A stretch of 10,632 bases of DNA from an uncultured Clostridia bacterium (GTDB lineage Bacteria; Bacillota; Clostridia; Christensenellales; UBA1242). The notes beneath the pieces were generated by a model. The model worked only from the letters and a program-made list of their open reading frames with translations, made no database searches and had not been told where the DNA came from. The stretch spans positions 1-10,632 of the forward strand of contig CAMPBB010000009.1 of assembly GCA_946635125.1 (NCBI GenBank). The letters are read 5' to 3'. The position numbers and the translations under genes were made by a program. Positions 1 to 7,700 of the stretch are shown here, piece by piece (position 1 is the stretch's first letter; every line of letters starts with the position of its first letter).

Positions 1-1759
1 TCTCTGGGTTACTTATTGAGTCAAATGTTCCAACTTGATTGATGTGAAGCCCTGTGTTTTGTGTGCCTTTTGCAATGTAGGCTTCAATCACAAATGAATC
101 TGGATTTTCAACAGTTTTGTCATATCCCCATGAAAGAGCAACGCTTGTGTCTACTTGCAATGTTTTTTGATATCTCTTTGTTTCACCGTCATATGTGATT
201 TGTGAGTCAATAACAAAGTTTGTTGCTGTTGTTGTTTGTTTTGCAATAAGAGTTTGAAGATAAATGTTTCCATCATAATCAAACACTTCATCAGTAACTT
301 TTAATGCCCTTGTGCTTTCATTGATGTAAGAAAGGTTGTTAATCTTTATGTAATTTTGTTCATACTTAAAGAAGAATCCGTCAAGACTATCAAAGTTATC
401 GATAATTTTTTCTCCAAAAACTAGTTCAAACATTGAGGTGTCTGTTTTAAAGTTGTCACTATTAACTTTTATGTAATTACCTTTTTCAAGATAATAATAT
501 TTGTGTTCATTTTCAGCACTTTCCCAACTTTCTTTTGAGTTAAATGTTGTTTCTGAAATTGTGCTTGTGAGGTTAAACACTTTTGTTGTGTTAAGCATCA
601 AACTAACTGTTCCGTCATAATAATTTGAAACAGCTTGTGGAACAATTTCTCCATTCTCTTTTTGGCTAACACCATCAAAGAGATAATATCTTGTTCTGTT
701 CACAACTTTGTCATTTTCTTTTAAGGTTATAACTTCTTTAACTCTTTGAATAAAGCTAATTTTGTCTCCATTGCTTCCTGTTCCAGTCACTGTTAAGGAA
801 TCAAACAATCCATGTTCTGGTTCCAAAACAATTTGCAATAATCCATAGTCACCTGCAAGAATTTTGTCTGTTGGAATAACACCAGAGTTTGTTAAGTAGT
901 TTGAAGACATTGTTCCGTCACCTTCTTCAAGGTCGGCATCAGTGAAATGCTTAACTCCTTCTTCTGGCAAAATTGTTGCTTTTTCTGGGGAGAACTTAAA
1001 GTAAACAGATTTTGTTATTGTTTTCATTTCGTCTGCGTTCTCAACTTCAAGTCTAAACACCAAAACACTGTTTAGAGTTTTGTAATAACTTTGCATTAAG
1101 GCAAATGAAAACTCTTGACACACAATTTCATTGTTGCCATTTAAAGTGTTTATAACATTTGGAATAAATTTGTTTAAGTGATTTGGTTGAATTTCTTTTT
1201 CTTTGGTTTCAGCATCATATGTGAACACCAATTCTTCGCCATCATCAAAAACAGTTAATGTTAAGCCATCTGGGCTTAAGCTTGAGTTTTGTTCTGTGAT
1301 TAAAACAAATTCATCACCAAATTTAATATATTTGCCATAATAAGATTTAATTGTTGCAAAAACTTGTGGGTTTAGCCCATCTTCATCATAAACAACTGTG
1401 TTTGATGCGTGAATTGTTTTTGTGTTTAAAACAAACAACTTCATGTTTGTTCCAAACTCTTTGTCTATGTTTGAATCTGAATTAAAAGTTATTTCACTTT
1501 TAAATGTTCCAGTTGGGGAAAGGTTGCCCATGTCTGTTAAATTGTCCACCCCTTCAACCCACAAATCTTGAATTCCAGAATAAACCTTAACAAAAAGTTT
1601 GAAGTTTTGTGAAAGCAAAACTGGTGCTTTTTGTGAAGCATTTTCAAACACATAATATTTTGTTACAGTGATTTCTTTTTCAGAGCCAACACTTTGAGCA
1701 AAAATTGTTATGTTTTTCAAGCTTTCAACAAAAGCATAAACAAAAGTTTCATTTTCAGT
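1..1759 (-). other. C-terminal visible part of the lipoprotein, residues 2470 to 3055
   Basis: Beta-rich, no named domain recognised. Ig-like boundary strands recur at about 2521 ('FKLFVKVYSGIQDLWV') and 2712 ('ITKSVYFKFSPEKATIL'). Aromatic hairpins include 'KYYVFENASQK' (2503), 'RYYLFDGVSQK' (2826), 'KYYYLEKGNYIKVN' (2889) and 'FFKYEQNYIKIN' shortly after. Module 6 lies inside. The frame is still open at base 1, and no cell-wall sorting signal or repeat end is visible. Confidence 0.5.
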
Positions 1760-4700
1760 AACAGTAAACGCTTTGGTTGTTCCAGCAGTAATGTTTAAAA
1801 GACTTGCGTTTCCAGCTGTAACCAAAACATAATCATCACCACTTAAAACATATTTGCCAACATAGTCATCAGCGTTTTGTGGTGTTGCAATTTCATTATA
1901 AGATGGCTTTTTGTTGATTTTTGCATAATTGTAATCATCAATTGTGATTAAGTAATAATCTTCTGTTTCTGTTACTTTAACATTGTTTGTTGGGTAATAT
2001 GATTTTATGATTTCTTCGTCAAAAGAGCCATCAATAAATTCTTGCAAAATTTGAGTTCTTTGAATCATGTTTCCATTTTTCAAAACTTGTTTAAATTTAT
2101 CACCATTAAAAGCAAAATAACCTTCTTTAAACTCAATCATAAATCCAGCATTTAGGTTTAATGGATTTAAAACTTGTGTGCTGGCAATTGAAACGCCTCC
2201 ATCGGCATCAATTATTTTTTTGTTTTGATTGTAAGTTACTTCCAGTGCTTTGCTTAGCCTTTCTTGAACTAGCACCAAATTCTTGTTAACAGTGATAACT
2301 CCATCTTCACCCGTCACATAATTTTGTTCTGAGTCAAAAATCTTAAAGTCATCAAAACCTTCAACAACACAAACATCAAGTGTGATTTGTGCTTGTGGGT
2401 TTTGAGCACATTTAATTGTGATTGAAGAAGTTCCAGTGTTTCCGCTTAAAATGAGTTTTAAGTCATAAAGGTTGTTTAAAGATGTTTCCAAAACAGAACT
2501 ATTTGTGTTTGAAACATTGATCCAAATTTTCCTTAATTCACTTATTGCAAGTTCATCTTCTGTTGAGTTAACAAGTTCAATGCTTCCATCTTTGTTTGGA
2601 AGAATTTGAAGCTTAAACAGTGTTGCCAAACTCATTGTTAAGTTGTTGCCATTTGCTTCATAATAATCACTTAATGAAACAACAACTTGATTGTTTGATA
2701 AGGCATAAACGCCTTGTGGTAAGTCATCTTTTTCAAGAGCGTTGATGTTTTGAGGAATTGTTGGGAAAAGCCCTCTTAATATTGGCTCACCATCATTTTG
2801 CTCTCCAACAGTCCAAGCCATGTCATCGCCAGAATTCAAATCATATGCCTTTGTTGTTCCGGCTGTTATTTCAAGGCTGTTTTTGTTTTCATCATCAACA
2901 AGAACATAACTGCTGTCAATCAAAACATAATGTCCAACATATGCGTCCACTGTTGTTGGAGTTGCAATTTGCGAGTAAACAATGCCTTGATAAAAACCAA
3001 GTGCTTCCATGTTTGGATTTTTGAAAAATGTTGTTCCTTCAATTTCTGTTTGAACCCTCATTTCTTCCAAACTTAGTGCAGTAATATAATCTTTTTCATT
3101 ATCACTGTTTTTAAATGAAGTGTTTAAAACATAAACTCCACAATTAGGAGCAAAACTTCCATTTGCATCCATCAAAACCGGAGTAAGAACAAGAACTTCT
3201 TGTTTGTAACTTTGTGCTGAAACATATGTTTTTGAAATGTTAGATAAAGCCCCAGCTTCGTCAGCACCAATCAAAAGTCCGCCAACAAACACTCCATTTG
3301 TGTCTGCTTGTGAAACAATTTTCCCTTTAACAAAAGTGTTTTCAATTGTAAGGATTTCGCCAGATTGAGTGTTATTTCTTCCAACAAGTCCTCCAACTTT
3401 TGCTCCGTTGATGCCAGCAGAAACAAAGCACTTTTTAAGTGAAGAGTTTCCTTGAACTTCTCCAACAAGCCCACCAACAAAATTCCTTCCATAAAGGTTA
3501 ATGTTGCTTTCACTTGTGTATGCCATAACATAACTTTCTTCAATTTGAGCGCTCTGCAAAAGACCAACAAGCCCACCAACAGCGCTTGCGTTTTGATAAC
3601 TAAACAAGCCATATTGTGTGCCATCATAAATTGAATAACTTGAACCCAAAATAAGTCCACCATTCATTGAGCCAACAAGCCCACCAACATATTGTCCACC
3701 TTGGCAAGCAACGCTTGATTGAGAAAAAGATATGCTTGCTGTTGAAAAACCGCAAAGCCCACCAACAGCAAAAATTTCATTTGAAAATGTTCCATTTAGT
3801 GCAATTTGTCCGCTTGCAGAAATGTTTGAAATACTTCCGTTGTTTTCACCAACAACACCACCAACAACAAATCCGTTTCCACAACCAGAATTTAAAACTA
3901 TGTTTGTGTTTGCATAAACACTGTTAAAGCCAGCGTCATTCAAACCAACAAATCCACCCAAAGTCATTTTGATTTGTGGTGATTGAGCCAAAATTTGAGC
4001 AACAAAATTTGTTTCAATGTTTTCAATTCTTCCAGTTCCATTTTGTCCAATGGCTCCCACATAAACTGTAAACACTGCTCCAGAACTTGTTAAAGAACTG
4101 TTAAATTGTTTAACTTGAATTTGAACTCCAATCAAACTTGGTGCAAAATATGCTGGGCGTGTGTAGGTTTTGTTTAAACCATCATACCACCCTTCCAAAA
4201 GAACACTTGCGTTTTGTTCATTCACTTCAACTGGGTCACTGCCAACAAAAACATATTTTCCATAATATCCTTCAATTGTCTCATAAGTTTTAAAGCTTTC
4301 AAAAGCTTTTAAAACTTTTCCAGCAAGAGCTCCAACATAAACTGTTGTTGAATAACTGCTCGCATCCAAAACTGATTCCAAATTAACTTCATCAAACCTA
4401 AAATCAACTCTTTCAATGTTTCCAGCCAAAACTCCAAACAAACCATAATAACTATATAATTTCTCTTCTGTTGTTTTTATGTTTGACACGCCATTTGTTG
4501 TGTCGTTAAGTTTTATGCCATAAATTGTGTGAGTTGGCAAAATTGATGTTTGTTTTGACTCACGAATGATTGGAATTTCTTCAACAACTTGTTCTCCACT
4601 ATATTTAACAAGTTTTTCATCAACAAGAGCATATTTGTTTGCTCCATCAAAAGTGTAAACAGTTTTGCCGTTTTCTATTTCTGGGATAAGAATTTGTTCG

Positions 4701-7700
4701 CTTTCGGAATCTTTAATGATGATTGTTGAGTTTCCAGTGATTGCGTTTTCTTCAATTGTAACATAATATGTTTTTCCATCAACAATAAATGCGTTATAGT
4801 TTTCAACTCTCACAATTGGCATTGAAACAAGTTTTCCAGAGAAAGGCACTTTGTCTGTTCCAATAACTCCAATATTTGCCCTACTGATGTCTATATCATT
4901 TGTGACATAATAGTTTTTATCCCAAGCCTCTTCATTGTTTGCAAGTTTTTCAAAATCATTTTGGTTTGAAAGCCTTATGTAAGTTTTGTAACCATCTGCA
5001 ACTGTGATGTGAAATTCTTTGATAACAGCACTATTTTTAATCGCACCCAAAACAGCTTTAATGTTTGCTGCTGTGATTTCTTCATTAAGCATAATCATTT
5101 GGTCTCTTGGAATAACATATAAAATTGTGTTTCCCGCACCAATTGGAGTTACAAAATATTTGTTTAACGCCTCGTTGTAACCAAGCCAAACACTTGAACT
5201 ACTAAATGTTTTTCTTGAAGAAACACTTTCATCAATTTCCCATTTTCCATTTTCATCAACAATTGCGTCAAACATAATATATTCAAGTGTTGGAACGGTT
5301 GGCAAAGTTGCTGAATATTGAATTGAAACATTGATGTCTTCTTTTTGACTTGTGCCATCAACATCATTTTCCTGATTTGAGTTTTGCCTTGCAAGCCTAT
5401 CTTCACCCGCAGGCAAAACACTCATTTTTTGTGAGGTTTCAAAATATATTCCACTGTCTTCATCATAATCATAAACATTAAGTTTTTCAACCAAAACTGT
5501 TTGTTGAACAGTTATTGTGAACTTAACAATGTGAACAACGCCATTAACATCCAAAACACACGCTCTCAATTTTTGAGTTACGCTTGTGTTGTCTGCTGCT
5601 GTTAAGGCTGTTGATTCAATCAAAACTTCCTCACCAACAATAAAAGTGTATTGTCTTGAAGCAATTGCTTCTTTAAGGTCTTGTGGAACCCAAGAATCTT
5701 CAACAATAACGCCAGAATTTCCACCAAACACACCAATAACACTTTTTTGACGACCTGTTGTTTGTGATGTTTCCGCAACAGGCAACATTTTAACTCTTCC
5801 AGCCACAATGCCACCATCTTGTGCTTGAACACCACCAGTTAAAATGGAATCATCGCTGTCAACATAATACCACAAAACTTGTGACACATCAACATTTGTT
5901 CCATTTTCACTTATGTCCACACCAAGAGTTGTTGACATTTGACTTGTTAAATAAGGGTTGTTGTTTCCAAGTGAAGAGTTTGCCAAAAGCGTTAATGAAA
6001 CATCGGTGAGTTCAACATCACCATTTTTGTAAACCATTTTTGAAATTGCTTTGTAAAGAGTTAGGTCAAATGTTTGATACAAAATTTTGTTTTCACCATT
6101 TTCATCAGAGTAAACAAACGCAACAAAAACATATGTTGTGTTTTTCTCTTTTTCATAATTTCTTTGAGTTGTTGTTATTGTGAATTTTTTGTTTGTGTTT
6201 TTGTTAACAATAATATTTCTATCAACAGTTGTGTCAATTCCGTCAAGATATGTTAACTCTTCTTTTGAAGGGTCATTTGTCATATTTAAGAAAACTTTTG
6301 TTAAAAAGCTGTTATCGCCAGATTCTGAATTTATTTTCACGAATTCGTCTTGTGTGATGTAATATCTTTCAGCGTTTAAAATTTTTGCATTCTCTGGGAA
6401 AACTGAAACATTTAAAACAAGGTTTGAAACATTTTCTGGAATCATCATTGAAGACAAAGTTTGTTTACCCAAAACTTCTTTATTATCCCAAAAAGTGTTT
6501 GCTGGAATTGTTGAAGGGTCGGCATTTATAACAATGTTTGAAACAACTTCTTCAACTTTAACATTAAACACAAACTTTGCACCATTTTGTGCGGAAACAG
6601 CAACTTTTGTGCTTCCAAACTTTAAGCCACGAACAACAAAACTTAAATTATCTGGATTGATTTGATTGTTAACAAAGCCATCATCACCAACATAACCAAC
6701 TTCAGCAATGGTTTTATTTTCTCCAGCATCAATTGAAACACTTAAATATGTTTGAAGCTTTCCATCAACAAGGCTTGTGTAAGTTGCTGACCCCAATGGC
6801 AAAACTGAAAGTCTTATTTCACTTTGAAGGCTTTGAGCATTCATGTCTTGGTTTGCTGGAATAAACAAAGTTATTCCTTCTTCTTTTGTAACCTCAACTT
6901 CTGTTTCAGTTCCATCAACAACCTTTGTTGTTGTTGCAGAAATTTCCTCAATTCCTTGTGCAAATCTTAAAACAATTTTTCTTAAAAGTTTTTTACCGCT
7001 GTTGTGTTTTGCTTCAACAACAATTGGAATTTCTCCATTAAGGCTTGTGTTTGTTGTGGCAGAAATAAACAAATTTGTTCCACTCAAAAATTCTAATTTT
7101 GTGTAATTCATAACGCCGTCAATTTCATTCATGAGAACATAAGGCGTTCCGTTTTGATATAACCTTAAAGCGTTCAAAATCGTAACATAGTTTTTGTAAC
7201 GCTCGCCATTTTTTGCAAGTTCATTTGAGTCTGCGTAAACATAAAAACCATCATATCCTCTTGAAAAACCACCAAGTTCAACATAGAGTTTTTGCTCTTG
7301 AGCCTCTGCGTTAACATCAAAAACAGCAATTTCTTGAGTTGCTTCTTCAAACACTGGTGTTCCATCAAGATTTGAATAATCAAGGTCAAACCAATTTCCA
7401 TTAACAAAAATTTGTTTTGATGTTGTGCTGTAATAGCTTTTGTTTATCAAAACATAAGAATAAGTGTTAACATTTTCTCCTGCCCTATAATAATATAAAC
7501 CACTTCCATCTTCGCCCCAAAATTCTTCAAGTGAACCAAATGAAGTTTTTGGAGTTTTGTCATCATTTGTAACAACTGTGTAAGAAACGCCTTTATCGTT
7601 AACATAAAGTGTTGTTGGAAGGTTCACAACCTTAACCAAAATTGTTTTTTGTGCTGTTGGAATAACTGTTATGTCATCATCTCTTAAAAATCCATCATAT

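Noticed and set aside
3271..3663. Open frame of 130 codons on the minus strand
   Set aside because: It lies out of frame inside the GLUG array of the giant gene; its repeated Leu/Val-rich sequence is a by-product of the repeated VGGLVG codons.
3380..3865. CRISPR-like periodic repeats (CCAACAAGCCCACCAAC and variants)
   Set aside because: The conserved part is only about 17 bases, spacing is uneven and a multiple of three, and it encodes the VGGLVG motif in frame.
2758..7407. Several open frames of 60-92 codons on either strand within the giant gene
   Set aside because: They are out-of-frame or antisense shadows with odd composition (His, Gln, Cys or Phe runs), no ribosome sites, and they lie wholly inside a well-supported coding frame.
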